Part shown: positions 46,941 through 58,912 of the stretch, piece after piece | Position numbering within the stretch: the stretch's first letter is position 1 | How the letters are laid out: every line of letters begins with the position of its first letter | Assembly (NCBI GenBank): GCA_963693365.1 | Contig: CAVNZM010000014.1 | Coordinates: 4,278,001 to 4,342,000 of the forward strand | Source of the DNA: Amoebidium appalachense | Taxonomy: Eukaryota; Ichthyosporea | Direction: 5' to 3' | DNA length: 64,000 bases | Translations under genes and position numbers: made by a program | Notes under the pieces: generated by a model | Database searches by the model: none | What the model saw: the letters and a program-made list of their open reading frames with translations, nothing else | What the model was told of the DNA's origin: nothing

Positions 46941-47090
46941 CATGATGACACGGTGGACATGGAAGTCGCGTGACGTGCCGTCGCGAGCCACGGCCCGGAG
47001 CGTTACGTCACACAGGCGGCCCTCCTCGTAGTGGCGCCCATAGCGCTCACGCTGCCGACAGCAGCTGGCTGACACATGGAAGTCAGACAT
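46941..47090 (-). CDS. BTB/POZ-domain protein, first exon only
   Basis: Fifty codons from ATG 47090 to a GTGGGT donor after 46941. RHYEEGRLCDVTLRAVARDG and DFHVHRVIM are the opening strand-helix of a BTB fold (family signature: LCDVTL then FxVHRxIL). The continuation (normally AA.SPYF) was not found in the GA-rich stretch that follows on the minus strand, so the rest of the gene is either beyond a long intron or lost. Partners such as MATH, kelch or ankyrin cannot be assigned. Confidence 0.6.
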
Positions 47091-47683
47091 GGTGGTGCGG
47101 CGTATACGAGACCAAGGTGTGCTGCAGGGGGGGAACGGTTGCGACCTCGCATGGCTTCATGTGCTGGACCAGGCCAGCAACCCGCACACACGGCAGCACC
47201 TGCACACTGTGTACCTACGCCACAACCAGGTCGCCCATCAACTGGTCGTGTGCGTGGCTGCACACACCACGGCCCTCAGAACACACTCATTAGTGCCGGC
47301 GCCTCTGCACCGGGTTGCTCTGACCACCAACTTAGCGTAGCTCAACTTACGGTTGTGGGCCGAGGGCAAGCCACCAAGCTATCCCGGCTCAGTCACTGTG
47401 TCGTCATTTGCATCGATTCGATCGACATCTTGTCTCACATAAAGCGGTAGCGCAATGTAGACTGCATGGCCGGCGCACGCATGCACTCAGTCTCGCTGAG
47501 CTCTGGCTCGCACTGCGCACGGCCCATACATACGCGTTGAGTTGTGCGTGCCTGTAGGCTCTGAGTGTGTGTTTGCTGGTGCTAACTATTAGCCACACAT
47601 ATATGTTCAAATAGCTGCCTTACAAGGCAGCACAGCCCACCACACACAGCAGTCAACGCCTAAGGCCCAGCACAGTCACCACC
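47091..47683. other. divergent spacer between the BTB exon and uL13m
   Basis: Short frames only. The two start codons face away from each other across 593 bp. Confidence 0.4.
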
Positions 47684-49352
47684 ATGGCCACCAGCCTAGC
47701 ACGGGTAGGCACACGTACACACACAGGCAGCACGGGTGGAGCACAGCTGGTACACACAAACCAAGCACACACACAGGCAGCACGGGTGTAGCACGGGTGG
47801 AGCACAGCTGGCACACACAAACCAACCACACACACGGATGAAATTGGGCACGTGCACGCACACGTACTGGCACGCCACTAGGCACATGCATCCACACGGA
47901 CAACATACGAACCCACGTAGCCACAGACCCTTTCACACGGAACACACGGGGACAGGCAGGCATACACAGGCATGTTTAATGGAAACCCAGGTGACCCACA
48001 CGATCAAGCGTCGCCAGTCTGCCCTTTATGCTCACTAAAGACCACACACACACTTTATCCTACGTGCGTGCACGCGAGTGCCTGAAACAAAAGTCTGGAC
48101 ACAAAAAATGACCATGCTGGCGCTCATCATACACAACCACACAGAAACAGTGAGAAAGAGAGAGATTGGTGTGGGAAGAAGGGCCGATGTATTGTGTTCT
48201 GTGTGCGTGGCTGTGAGGGAGGCGGGCTGTGAAGGAGAAAAGATGAGGGGGGGGAAGGGGGGAGAGAGAGAGAGAGAGGGAGAGAGGGAAGGGGAGAGAG
48301 GAAGGGAGGCGGAAAGAGGGAGGGGGAGGGGAGAGGAGAGAGACTGGGAGAGAGGGGGAGAGAGAGAGAAAAAGTGATAGCGAGAGAGAGAGAGGGGTGG
48401 AGAGAGAAAGCAAGAGAATAAAAGAGAATGGGGGTTTAGGGAGGGAGGGAGGGGGGGAGGGATATTGCACGGATACACGCCACACAACGCACCCACACCC
48501 ACACACACACACACAAGAGAGTAAAATCTGTAGATAACTTTCAAGACCATCATGTCACTTTGCAGCAGATGCTGCATGAAGGGCGCACACACACGCCAGG
48601 CATACACACGCCAGGCACACACACAGACACATGACACACTTGCACCAGGCACACGTACGCACCGGGCACACGTGCACCAGGCACACACTTACAGGCACCA
48701 GACATACACACACACACACACACACACACACGAGACACACACACACGTGTGCGTGTGTACACACAAACACCAGGCATGCACACACCAGGGGCACACAGGA
48801 GTTGATATATACACATGGTTGGGAACGGGTAGATACAGGCTGTGTAGGTCAAAAACAGCCATTAGAATGTGTGCACCCAAACAGCAGTGTTGGGCCCACA
48901 GTTAGCAGGAGAACTGGGCACAGGCAGAGGTGGAGGGGAGAGGGAGGATGTGGTGTTGGTGTGTGTCCTGTTGTGGTGGCTGTGCGTGTTGGTTGGTGTG
49001 TACTCTTGCATGCGCGGGTATGTGTGAATGTGTGAGAGAGAGACAGCAGAGAGAGTGTGTGTGGATGTTTTAGTGTGTGTGTTGGGGCATGCAAACTGCA
49101 TGTGGGTGCCTGGTGCCAACCTTGTGTGGGCGTTCTTCTTGTGTTGTTTGGCCCGGGAAGGAGGAGGGCAGAGGGCATAATTAGTCGACTGAGGGTATGG
49201 GTGCATGCATAACTAACTGGCTGTGCAGAATGTGCTGACGCATACGTCACGGTGGCACCTGATCGATGCCAAAGGCCAGCCCATAGGAAGGGTGGCCAAC
49301 GTGGTGTGCCACCTGCTGCAGGGCAAGCACAAGCCCACATACCACCCTGCAG

Positions 49353-49395
<43 letters not shown>

Positions 49396-49701
49396 TGTGT
49401 GTGTGTTTGTGTTTGTGTGTGTGTGTGTGTTTGTGCATATGCCGTGCATGCTCGCCTGTGTGTGCACACATGTCAGAGTTACCGTGCACGTGCATGCTCC
49501 TAACATGAACATGTGCACAGTGCACCTGAGATGCATGTACGCCTCTGTGGCCCCCTCACGTGCTGTTCACAGCCTCTACTCGCCTCCCCCCGTCCCCCCA
49601 AAAAATAACAAAAAAAGCTTTCTTCCCCGCGCACCAGCATTACAACCACATTACACACAAAGTAGAAGTAAAACACAATTCACACACACACACACTCACA
49701 C

Positions 49702-49736
<35 letters not shown>

Positions 49737-50807
49737 TGTGTGCGTGTGTGCGTGCGTGCGTGCTCAGAGAGAGGGACGGAGGAAGAGGGAGGAGATAGAG
49801 ACAGACAGACAGACAGACGTATGCGGGAACACATACGCTCCCCCCTCGCCCCCCCTGCTTGACGCACAAATGAAATCAAATTTACGTGTGTGTACACACA
49901 CACATACACAGACTGCGATGCAAGCACACACGTAAACGGATACATACACCTGCACTCATACGCACACGGCACCTAAACACACTCACGCACAGGTGCTGTG
50001 TCATTTAATTGTATATTACACACACATGCAACAACCCCCACCCCCCCCCATATTCACAGTACACACCAGACGTTACAAGGAAAGAGAGTCGAAGGGTTCT
50101 ATTCGACCGTAAAGGATTTGATATTGTCAGGTTGTGAGGGCTTGGGGGGCAGAGGGAGACATCAGAGTGCAAGAGGTAGCACTCACAGGGGGCCATGTGG
50201 TGGTTGGATGTGCTCATTGGATGATTGGGTGTGCTGATTCGATGATTGGGTGTGCTGATTGGATGATTGGGTGTGCAGTGGATGGTGGGGACCACGTGGT
50301 AGTGGTCAACAGCAGTGAGGCCACGTTCACTGGGCGCAAGTGGGACAGGAAGACCTACAGGCACGCGACAATGTACCCAGGGGGATTGAAGGAGACAGTG
50401 GCTAGGCACATGCACGAGGCCAGCCCTACAGAGGTAGGTGCGGAGGGGGGGGGGGGGGGGGGGGGGAAGGGAGAAAAGGGTTGGGAAGGGGGGGGGGGGG
50501 GGGAAGGGGGGGGGGGAGGGGGGGAGGGGGTGTGTGTTTATGTGTGTGTATGGGGGGGGGGGGGGGGGGGGGGGGGAGGTGCAGGGACTAAATTGCTGTG
50601 GTGCAGTGTGTGCGCAAGGCCGTGTACGGCATGCTGCCAAAGAACAAACTGCGGTGGCCACGGCTGCAGAAGCTGCACATCTTTGCGGGGGCAGAGCACC
50701 CCTATGGGGCAAATGTGGGCGCAATGGTGCTGCCCCCAATCAAACAGGCTGGCAGCATCCTCATGAAGGGCTCGGTGCCAGCTATCACCGCACGCCCACA
50801 CCAATAG
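47684..50807 (+). CDS. mitochondrial large-subunit ribosomal protein uL13m
   Basis: Exons 47684-47704, 49229-49352, 50279-50433, 50607-50807 join in frame to 166 residues. Motifs: RWHLIDAKGQPIGRVANVV and LLQGKHKPTYHPAG, then DHVVVVNSSEATFTGRKW, KTYRHATMYPGGLKE, and VYGMLPKNKLRWPRLQKLHI with FAGAEHPY. This is the complete uL13 fold. The lack of a eukaryotic cytosolic extension and the bacterial-type GKHKP.YHP and MLPKNKL motifs favour the mitochondrial paralogue. The seven-codon first exon is short, and an alternative first exon in the 1.5-kb intron is possible. Introns 1 and 2 hold CA, GA and GT repeats; intron 2 begins directly with a GT array. An imperfect GATTGGGTGTGCT repeat precedes exon 3. 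Confidence 0.92.
48240..48460 (+). repeat. GA-rich tract in uL13m intron 1
   Basis: Purine-only GAGA/GGGA sequence, followed by CA-rich DNA at 48480-48760 with a [22 protein letters not shown] period of about 10-30 bp. Confidence 0.85.
49353..49434 (+). repeat. (GT)n starting at the uL13m exon 2 donor
   Basis: The 5' splice site GTGCGTGTGT is itself the first unit of the array. Confidence 0.9.
49702..49762 (+). repeat. (GTGC)n tetranucleotide repeat
   Basis: GCGTGCGTGCGT units within uL13m intron 2, followed by (GACA)n at about 49798-49818. Confidence 0.9.
50440..50577 (+). repeat. G-tracts in uL13m intron 3
   Basis: Several long G-runs begin within ten bases of the GTAGGT donor and almost fill the 173-nt intron. 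Confidence 0.9.
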
Positions 50808-51118
50808 ATGACTGGATGTGCACTGCCCTTCCTGTTTATTGTTTTCTTTTTCTTTTTCCTTTTTTTTTTTGGGGGGGGGGGGGGGTTCATTTTGGTCTAT
50901 TTGTTTTGGTGGGTAGCGTTGGTAGGGACACATACATTGCAGGAGCATACGTAACACTCTCAACACCCATGCAATGTAGGTTTCATAAAACACAAAAAAA
51001 ATTGGAATATTGTGCACATGGATTATGGATTGCTGGGCGGCTGGCCGATCCCACTGCCATGGCAAAGGTGCGCCATTGGCTCCCAGCAGGCCTGGGGCCA
51101 ACACAGGCCACACGGGGT
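50808..51118. other. 3' flank of uL13m
   Basis: T-tract plus G-tract at 50859-50886; no gene seen. Confidence 0.4.
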
Positions 51119-51590
51119 AGCAGCCACCCATTAGAATGCAAGCACACACCTACAGCCACCCAATAGGATGCAGGCACACACATACAGCCACCCATTAGAA
51201 TGCAGGCACACACCTACCGCCACCCATTAGAATGCAGGCACACACCTACAGCCACCCAATAGACCAATAGAATGCAGGCACACACCTACAGTCCCCAATA
51301 GAATGCAGGCACACACCTACAGCCACCCAATAGGATGCAGACACACACCTACAGCCACCCAATAGAATGCAGGCACACACCTACAGCCACTCAATAGGAT
51401 GCAGGCACACACCTACAGCCACCCAAAAGAATGCAGGCACACACCTACAGCCACCCAATAGGATGCAGGCACACACCTACAGCCACCCAATAGAATGCAG
51501 GCACACACCTACAGCCACCCAATAGGATGCAGGCACACACCTACAGCCACCCAATAGAATGCAGGCACACACCTACAGCCACCCAATAAT
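51119..51590 (+). repeat. 32-bp minisatellite, about 14 units
   Basis: Unit AGCCACCCAATAGAATGCAGG followed by CACACACCTAC. Alternate units read AATAGAATG and AATAGGATG in the right half, so the array has a 64-bp higher-order period there. Confidence 0.92.
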
Positions 51591-51699
51591 TTGACTGGTG
51601 CCTGCTGTGGTTCACACTTTGACAACCCCCCTGCAATGGTTTGACTACACTACTGAGGATGTTTCATTTTTGTAGACAGGAAGGGGTGGTGGTGTGTGT

Positions 51700-51762
<63 letters not shown>

Positions 51763-52991
51763 ATAGTAAATTCTCCGTCCCTCCCTAGGCCTCCTCCGCA
51801 TCTCTCTATTCATGTGTCAGGATTTGATTGGGGCAAAGTCACCATGTTTGATCATGGTTTGTGTGTGTGTGGGTATGACAACATGTGCTTGCTATCTGCC
51901 GGTGTGCCTGTTTGACACCGATATTAGCACCACCGTGTTTGCATATATTGAAGTGCAGCCATGGATCCAGATGTAACGAATGTGTGTACACTCGAGTACA
52001 CTGTGTGTGCGTGTGAACACACACCTTTGTTTTGTTTGTGCAAGTGTGTGTTTGTGTGGATGTGTTGAGAGTTGAATTATGTAGAGCGTCTGCCTGGCGG
52101 CTGCAAATTTAAGCTTGCTGTGTGTACGTACATGCATGTATTAAAGTACGTGCCCTAAGACTTGATTTGTGTGTGTGTACATACATGCATGTATTAAAGT
52201 ACGTGCTCTAAGACTTGATTTGTGTGTGTACATGATTTTGTTGATGATCAGTTGGCAATGTAAGGCAAGCACTCGTGTGCGCACCAGAGGGGGTGTGTGT
52301 GGGAGGGGCAAGGGGAGAGGGGGGGAGGGAAATTCTCTAGAAGGGCCGAGGTTTTGGGGGAGGGGGGAGGGGAGGGAGGGATCTCTAGAAAACGGGAGCC
52401 CGGAGGGGGAGGGGAGGGGGGGGGGAGGGGAAGATTTTATGAGAGGCTCTGGATTATGCCAGTAGTGAGCGTGCAAACAGCAGGCTGATGTGTGCGTCTT
52501 CAAGTTGAGAGCGACGTGAGTGCCTCCGGGCATGGCATTCATCCAACCTGAACAGCTACATACCACACCACCGGTGCTTTTGTGGGTGTTGTGTGGGTAG
52601 GTGGGTGGGTGGGTGGGTGGGTGGGGGGGGGGGGGGGGGGGGTCCGTGGCCGAACCGGATACTATATTTGTATCATGCAATTTGTGTGACAATCAAAGAC
52701 GGTGTCGTTCCTGTGCACATGTACATGTGCGCATTCGTGTGCTCCGTGTGCCTCGTTTGTGGTTGTGCATGTGTGTCACGCCACCCGGCAGGCAGCTTTA
52801 TCTGAGTGACATAGTTGTGCACGGTGTGGTGTGGGAGTCGAAGTGGTTTCGATCCTGGGTGCTTGGGATCACCGCGGGTGTGATCTGAACTAGTGGGCTG
52901 GGTTGGGCAGTGTGTGGCAGCAATATATACAAGGTGCACTGTTGCCGTAGCTTTGTGTGTGTTACGTGTGTGCCACGGTGTGCATGTGTGT

Positions 52992-53022
<31 letters not shown>

Positions 53023-53040
53023 GGGGGGGGGGGGTGTTTG
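51591..53040. other. spacer with GT, G-tract and a 54-bp duplication
   Basis: GT plus G-tract at 51690-51759. A 54-bp direct repeat (ATGCATGTATTAAAGTACGTG) occurs at about 52131 and 52185. G-rich DNA with two TCTCTAGAA words lies at 52310-52435, and G-tracts at 52623-52642 and 53005-53034. No gene recognised. Confidence 0.5.
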
Positions 53041-53067
53041 TGTGTTTGTGCCGTGTGTGTGTGTGTG

Positions 53068-53071
53068 TGTA

Positions 53072-53134
<63 letters not shown>

Positions 53135-53135
53135 A
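53068..53135 (+). repeat. (GT)n microsatellite
   Basis: Pure GT for about 60 bp. Confidence 0.95.
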
Positions 53136-53159
53136 CATATGTGTGTATGTGTGTGCGCA

Positions 53160-56100
53160 CACCCACGATGGTACGCGTGTGCGTGAGCTGTGTCTATGTG
53201 GGTCACTCAGCCACTGTGTGCCGGTGTGTAGTGCTGTTGATGCCAGACCTAGAGTGGAAGATAAAAAGATGTGGGCGCGTGGACACTAAGGTAGCCATAG
53301 CCTGGGGTCACGCACCATGCAGCTGCATATATGTTGGCATATTGAAGCATAACGGTTATGTCTACTGGAACCAAGTATGGGTTGTGGGTGTATGGGTGAT
53401 GTATTCTTGTTCGAATTTCAATTCAGTTATATTAATAATAGACATTATAACATATTATCACGGTATTCATGATTAGTACCAACGGTTGGAACGGCGGAGA
53501 AAGGACAACATATCCGTTAAGGTTCACTGATGTCCGATGTGAGAGATACACCCGGGACCCTCATTCATATCATAGAGGGAGGGCATGAGGGCGGGGGAGT
53601 CCCTCGAGATAGAAAGGGAAAAAGAGAGAGAATTTGGAGTGGAGAGGGAAGGAAGATCTTAGGGCTGGTGTTGTGTAAGGCATGACTCAGTCTTCAAGAC
53701 GCATATATGTGGCATTGTGCCTAAGCTTGAGGTTTGTACATAAAAGTGTGTGAAGCGATTCCGAAGCTTTCAGGGTGACAAATAGTTCTCCACATCATCG
53801 TCACTGGTCTAATCGTTAAGTGTATGGCAGCCGGAGGCCTAGGGGTGGTGTGGGTCTCCCCCCCCCCCCCCCCCCCCCCCCCCCACACACACATCCTCCG
53901 CCCCCCCCCCCCCCCCCCCCCCCCCCCCCCACCCCTCGAAGGCCCACCACCACCTTACGATAATAATACTATCACACAGAGGCCACATGCATTGGTCGTG
54001 CACTTGCTTGGGCCTGGCCCTGATTGGGTCTATCATGTATTTCCTTTTTCGAACCTCAGTGACAATGTTATCAGTAGGCACCAAATCCACCCAATGTGTT
54101 GTACTGGCAGTACCGTGAGTCATTCACTTACCCAGAACCTCGATAGGCATAATCTGGGTTCGCGTTCGCCATGGGCAGCTGGTCAGCTGCCACTGGGTCA
54201 TCAACCAACACGTTCGTTCGCGATTCTGCTCACTCGATATCGGCACACGTAACCGGGCTCGCATCAACTCCACATACACTAAACCTGGAAAACAGGCCCA
54301 AATCCAGGGTTACAGACCAGAAAACATGACAAGAAGCTAATAAGAGCCTAGAAATGTGCACGTAATTATGAACACCTACGCATGCTCTACAACACGACTG
54401 CATGCATGTTCGACCATGGTTCACCATGTCTTACATGCGAATGAACACATGTGAGCATGCAGCAGTGTGGCATTTATCGCTGTGGATGTGCAACACTACT
54501 ATGTCCACAGGAAAAATTCAAGCTTGCGCATGCAACGTTAACAGGATGGCCAAAAAGTGTGCGTGCGAGCGTCATATGTACCAGAGCTATCTATATGCAG
54601 TGTTCATGCATACCACAATGCAGCCTGGCACAAATGGATGGATGTGTACGTTTTACGCAGATTCGTAAGTGTATGTGCAGAAAGAGTAGGCGTTATGGGT
54701 GTATGCACTTTACTCTTGACATAGGAACCAGTCTCAGGTACGTGGGTTTTGCTCGCAATCGGTGCTCCTCCCACCATCAGGATGATCATGTGCATAGCAA
54801 GGCCTGTTGTAAGGCTTCTACGTTGTAAGTGAAGAAAGCGCAACTTTTGTTGGGTAGCCTCGGGAACCCATGCTTGGTTCTTTCTTGGTTTTTTCTTTTC
54901 CTTGTTCTTTTTCTTGTTCTTTTCGAATTCCGGCTAGGAAATCAGGCAACGACATACATATGTACGATAAGCTGGTGCATGCGTGCTTGGGTGCGTGTCC
55001 GTGCATGCGTTGTTTGTGCGTGCGTGCCTGTGTGAAGCTATAGTTTGTTGTGTGTTTCCTCACGCCAAGTCAACCCGTCTAGCACACCGGCCAACCATGA
55101 GTGCTAATTTCCCTAGGCCTACATAGGCCCTCTGCTGGCAGCTACCAGCCTGCCCGCGCCTGACGACCAGCTGCAACGCGCACAAACCATCAGCCTCTAC
55201 CTGTGTTGAGGGCTAATTGTGGTTTCTGTTTTCCCGAAATTCCAAGGTAAACTTGAAGCCACTCAGCTTGAATTAAATGCAAGCCAAAATAAAAAATGTA
55301 ACAGACGCCATTAAATATATGGGACTAAGTGTTTTTGGTATAAAAACATATTAGCACAGTTGTGAGGCTATGGCTTGGAAGTTTTATTGTCTACATTTAC
55401 AGCATTTTCAAATTTAACAACTCTTGGAATTCGTGGGCGACGAACTTTACAAAAGCCCCACCCTGGAGAGTTTGAGGCGAACTGTGTGGTGCGCGACTGA
55501 CCAATCTCCGTGCAGACGTGTCCTGGAGCAGGGTTGGAAAAAGAGAAATATTTCGGATTTTTTATCGTTATAACCTTTGTACTGTGTAAGCATAATTAAA
55601 GCATATACACATGCATCATCAAGTGATATACAGCTGTTAATGTGTTTTACCGACACAGATACCTGTCATCAGAAGGCGGTACCATCAGTTAACACAACTA
55701 GTGAGTCAATTGACCGCAAACAACTATAGATACTGTAGAGAGTAGGAAAGAAATGTCATATTGGGAGAGATCAGTAATCGGGAAATAAAATATGCTGTTT
55801 CAGTAGCATTTTCCCTACCCTGAAATGGTATACGGCCAGCTGCAGCAGCCAGTACAGACTATAAAATCTTGTACAAGCTATAAAACATCACATGCTGTAA
55901 CTAAGAAAGGCCAAATGCAAACATTAGAATAGAAGCAGTCAGTATACAGTGTACACCTTCACTACAACGTGCGCAGGACTGACGTGCAGGGTACTGAGGA
56001 CACATTGATCGAAGCGTCAGTCTTAAAAACAGTTAGTATAAAAAACGTTAACAGCGAAGTGGTCAACAGGACACCGACCTGACCTTGGAAGCAATAGCAG

Positions 56101-56596
56101 TACATGACACTAGCACAGAAATAGCAGCACAGTGGCGTACTAGTGAAAGCAGCTGCAGGGAAGCACACGGGGCAGCCACTAGTGGTTCTAGCAGCCTACG
56201 GAACACATACAGGCCGGGCTGTGGGACACTCGTCTGCAGGAACTTCTGAGGCCGTTACAGCGACGTAGCAACAGGAGCCTCAGAAGCTAACCTTGGCAAA
56301 AAAGCAGGACTGTGACAGCTGGACAACAACAGCGAGATAGCACCAGCCGGAGAGCAATTGAGCAGTTAGAACAGGGCAGTAAGACAACAGCATTAGCTGC
56401 TTAGCCGGACCGGGTGCCCACACACACAGCTTAGTTTAGTCAACATCCAAGCAGCTCTTCCAAGCATACGCCGAACGTTCACGCCTGCCTTGTAATTACT
56501 ACAGCAGCAGCGGACACTAATTCTTCCGAACATCCAGGCCAGACCACACCGTGCTTCCATCTGCTTACGCTGGTTGCTGCTCTGACCAGAGGCATA
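53160..56596. other. long spacer without a recognised gene
   Basis: C-tracts at 53859-53884 and 53901-53930. A short frame after a CCTACATAG acceptor-like site (about 55127-55210) ends PDDQLQRAQTISLYLC; it might be a terminal exon but stands alone. No tRNA, rRNA or domain was recognised. Confidence 0.4.
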
Positions 56597-57085
56597 ATGA
56601 ACCTGGACCTGTCTGTGCTTGCTGCGCTGAGCGCCAGCTTGACTGTGCGGATAATAGCGGGGGTGGTGGGGGCGCTGGGCGTGCTGCTGCTGCTGTGTGG
56701 CTGCCTCCAATGCTGGTTGCACCACCGCGCACGGGCTACACCACGGGAGGCAGGGCTGCAGGCCAGACAGTCCACGGCCAGCCTGGACCTGGCCACAGAC
56801 ACGAAACAGAAGGTGTGTGCACGGGGGGCTGGCAGGGGGCAGAGATCCGGACATGGTGTTGGGTGCCAACACAGGGGGTGGGTGCAGGGTGGCGGGGCCG
56901 AGGGGCTGCGGCGCAAGGGGGTGGTGCCTGTGGAGTATGCCGAAGGCTGCACCAGCAGCGAGGTCGACAGCGACTGCGAAGACACCAGCCACCCGAGGCA
57001 GCGCACGTGCTTTGCGCTGGCCGACCTGCACGACGACTTGCTGCGCCTCGACAGACGCCTGCAGCGCCTCTACCGCCCCCTCTAA
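56597..57085 (+). CDS. small single-pass membrane protein, unrecognised
   Basis: ATG at 56597, stop TAA at 57083-57085; 162 residues if read through, 137 if a 75-nt intron (56813-56887, GTGTGT...GGGTGCAG) is removed. Because the intron length is divisible by three, both products are in frame. Residues 16-42 (RIIAGVVGALGVLLLLCGCLQ) form one hydrophobic helix followed by a basic HHRAR stop-transfer. The cytosolic-looking tail has SSEVDSDCEDTSHPRQRTCF and ends LADLHDDLLRLDRRLQRLYRPL, an amphipathic helix. No family was recognised. Confidence 0.6.
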   Translation: MNLDLSVLAALSASLTVRIIAGVVGALGVLLLLCGCLQCWLHHRARATPREAGLQARQSTASLDLATDTKQKVCARGAGRGQRSGHGVGCQHRGWVQGGGAEGLRRKGVVPVEYAEGCTSSEVDSDCEDTSHPRQRTCFALADLHDDLLRLDRRLQRLYRPL

Positions 57086-57097
57086 TAGCCCTTCTTT

Positions 57098-57230
57098 GTT
57101 GACATCACATATGCCCCCTCTAGTTGAGTGTGTTGGTGTATCTCTTGTTTATTGACATCACATATGCCACTTCTAGTAGACAGTGCCGGTGTACCCCATT
57201 TTTATTGACAATACATATGCCCGTAGCACA
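57098..57230 (+). repeat. 50-bp tandem repeat in the 3' flank, three units
   Basis: Units share TTGACATCACATATGCC and CTCTAGT-like words at about 57099, 57150 and 57203. Confidence 0.75.
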
Positions 57231-57631
57231 CTAACCCTATGAAAACAAGTTTGTTCACTGTGGGTCTGTGACACAGCACAGCCCCCTTGATGCCTGGGGC
57301 AGCCCCTCTGGTCTCAGTACACAGGGACGGCCCCGAGTCTACTATTAGTTCTGGTATCATGGGTCTCGGTGCACTGTGTGGTGCTACGGTGCCCGGGCAG
57401 TCCAATATTTTGCACTCATAATTACACGCTGTGCAGGTTGTAATATAAATAATCTTTAGGCACGTGAAACTATACACCTCGGTGCCGGGACTGCAGCCTG
57501 AGGCACAGTCGCAGGCAGCACCCGACCATCATTTGTCTCGCCGCTGCATTCATGCCAATATCCCCCCCTCCCCCCCCCCAACGGGGCTGCCTGGTTCGCT
57601 TGCTAGACTCCTCCTACACACACCCAGCCCA

Positions 57632-58912
57632 CTAGCTCGTGAATAAGTCCTTTGTGCCCGGGGCACTGTACGAACGTGTGTAGAGCACAAGGGCGGCGGC
57701 ATGGGCGGCCGTGCAGACAAAGAAGACGGTCTGGGTGGGCAGGTACTTGACCTTGAGCAGCAGCAGCACCACAAACGCGTTGAGCGGGATACGGAACAGG
57801 TTCATCACGGCCGCACGGGTCTCCTCAGGGATGGCTGCCGAGCGCAGGGTGCCGTAGGCCGGGAAGAAGATGCCACAGCACAGCTCGAAGACGAGGAAGC
57901 ACAGGTACACCGTGTTCTCACTCTCCACACACAGAGCCACCAGACCCATGGAAGCCGCCGCAGCCGTGTGCAGCACAAAAGGCACCCGCTCGACCCCGCC
58001 ACGGGCCAGCAGAGTGAAGGCAAACGAACCGGCCATGATGCACACCATGAACGTGGCAAAGATCAATCCGAGGGGCAGGCTGCGGCCCGCGCCGCCCTCG
58101 ATGGTGGGGTCCAGGGCCGGGTTCCACATGAAGACGAAGGTGTACATGGCGCCCTCGAAGCAGGCCTGGGCCAGGCCCAGGCATAGCACACGTTGGCTGC
58201 CAGTGACGGTGTCCCAGGCGTGGCGGAAGGCCAGGCCGGCAGTCACGCCGCTGTCGCCGTAGTTCTCGGGCCAGTAGCGCAGCACGACCAGCAGCAGCAG
58301 GTTGAGCGGCACCAGCGCAAACACAAACGGGCCCACGCTGCCGAAGTGTGACGCCAGCGCCTCGGCCACCAGCCCGGCCAGCACGGCGACCAGCCCGTTG
58401 CCCAGCGTGGCCGTGCTGAACGTGTCCCCAAGCAGCTCGGGGTCGAACCCCCGCCGGTTGTGCTCGCAGACCATCCACGCCTCAAACGAGCTGTAGAGCA
58501 GCGACGTGGCAATGCCGCTCATAAAGCGGCCCAGCATCAGCACCCAGTAGCTGTTGACCAGCTTGGTCAGCGCGCTGACGCTGTAGCAGATGCTGAACAG
58601 GAGGCACATGCGCCGCCGGCCGTACTGGTCGGCCAGGCCGCCCACAAACGTGCCCACAACCATGGACGACAGGAAGCCACACACAAACAGCTGGGCGATG
58701 GCCTCCTTGTCGAAGCCGTACTCGCTGTAGAGCTTGTAGACGTAGGGGCCCTGCAGCCAGTCGGCAAACATGGCCAGCAGGTAGACGGTCAGGTAGTTGC
58801 GCTGGAACGCAAGGAACTCGCCCGTCTTGGCGACGGCCTTCTTCTGCCGCGTGCCCACATACAACGCCCCCGTGCCCACGGCCGCAAGCACAAACGAGCC
58901 CTCGTACCACAT
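57632..58912 (-). CDS. MFSD5-like major facilitator (molybdate-anion transporter family)
   Basis: Single exon, ATG 58912 to TAG 57632-57634, 426 residues and about 12 hydrophobic helices. Signature stretches: LAFQRNYLTVYLLAMFADWLQ in outline, QGPYVYKLYSEYGF, FVGGLADQYGRRRMC (MFS loop 2-3 motif), MSGIATSLLYSSFEAWMVCEH and FSTATLGNGLVAVLAG. These match MFSD5/MOT2 closely. Known members take up molybdate; the substrate here is inferred. It is intronless, unlike most neighbours, and divergent from the PLPP6-like gene. Confidence 0.9.
   Translation of the reverse strand: MWYEGSFVLAAVGTGALYVGTRQKKAVAKTGEFLAFQRNYLTVYLLAMFADWLQGPYVYKLYSEYGFDKEAIAQLFVCGFLSSMVVGTFVGGLADQYGRRRMCLLFSICYSVSALTKLVNSYWVLMLGRFMSGIATSLLYSSFEAWMVCEHNRRGFDPELLGDTFSTATLGNGLVAVLAGLVAEALASHFGSVGPFVFALVPLNLLLLVVLRYWPENYGDSGVTAGLAFRHAWDTVTGSQRVLCLGLAQACFEGAMYTFVFMWNPALDPTIEGGAGRSLPLGLIFATFMVCIMAGSFAFTLLARGGVERVPFVLHTAAAASMGLVALCVESENTVYLCFLVFELCCGIFFPAYGTLRSAAIPEETRAAVMNLFRIPLNAFVVLLLLKVKYLPTQTVFFVCTAAHAAALVLYTRSYSAPGTKDLFTS

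Noticed and set aside
47089-47340. Plus-strand frame opposite and beyond the BTB exon
   Set aside because: It partly lies in the divergent spacer and has no similarity or splice support.
51119-51590. CRISPR array
   Set aside because: Units are directly tandem with no variable spacers, in a eukaryotic intergenic region with no cas genes.
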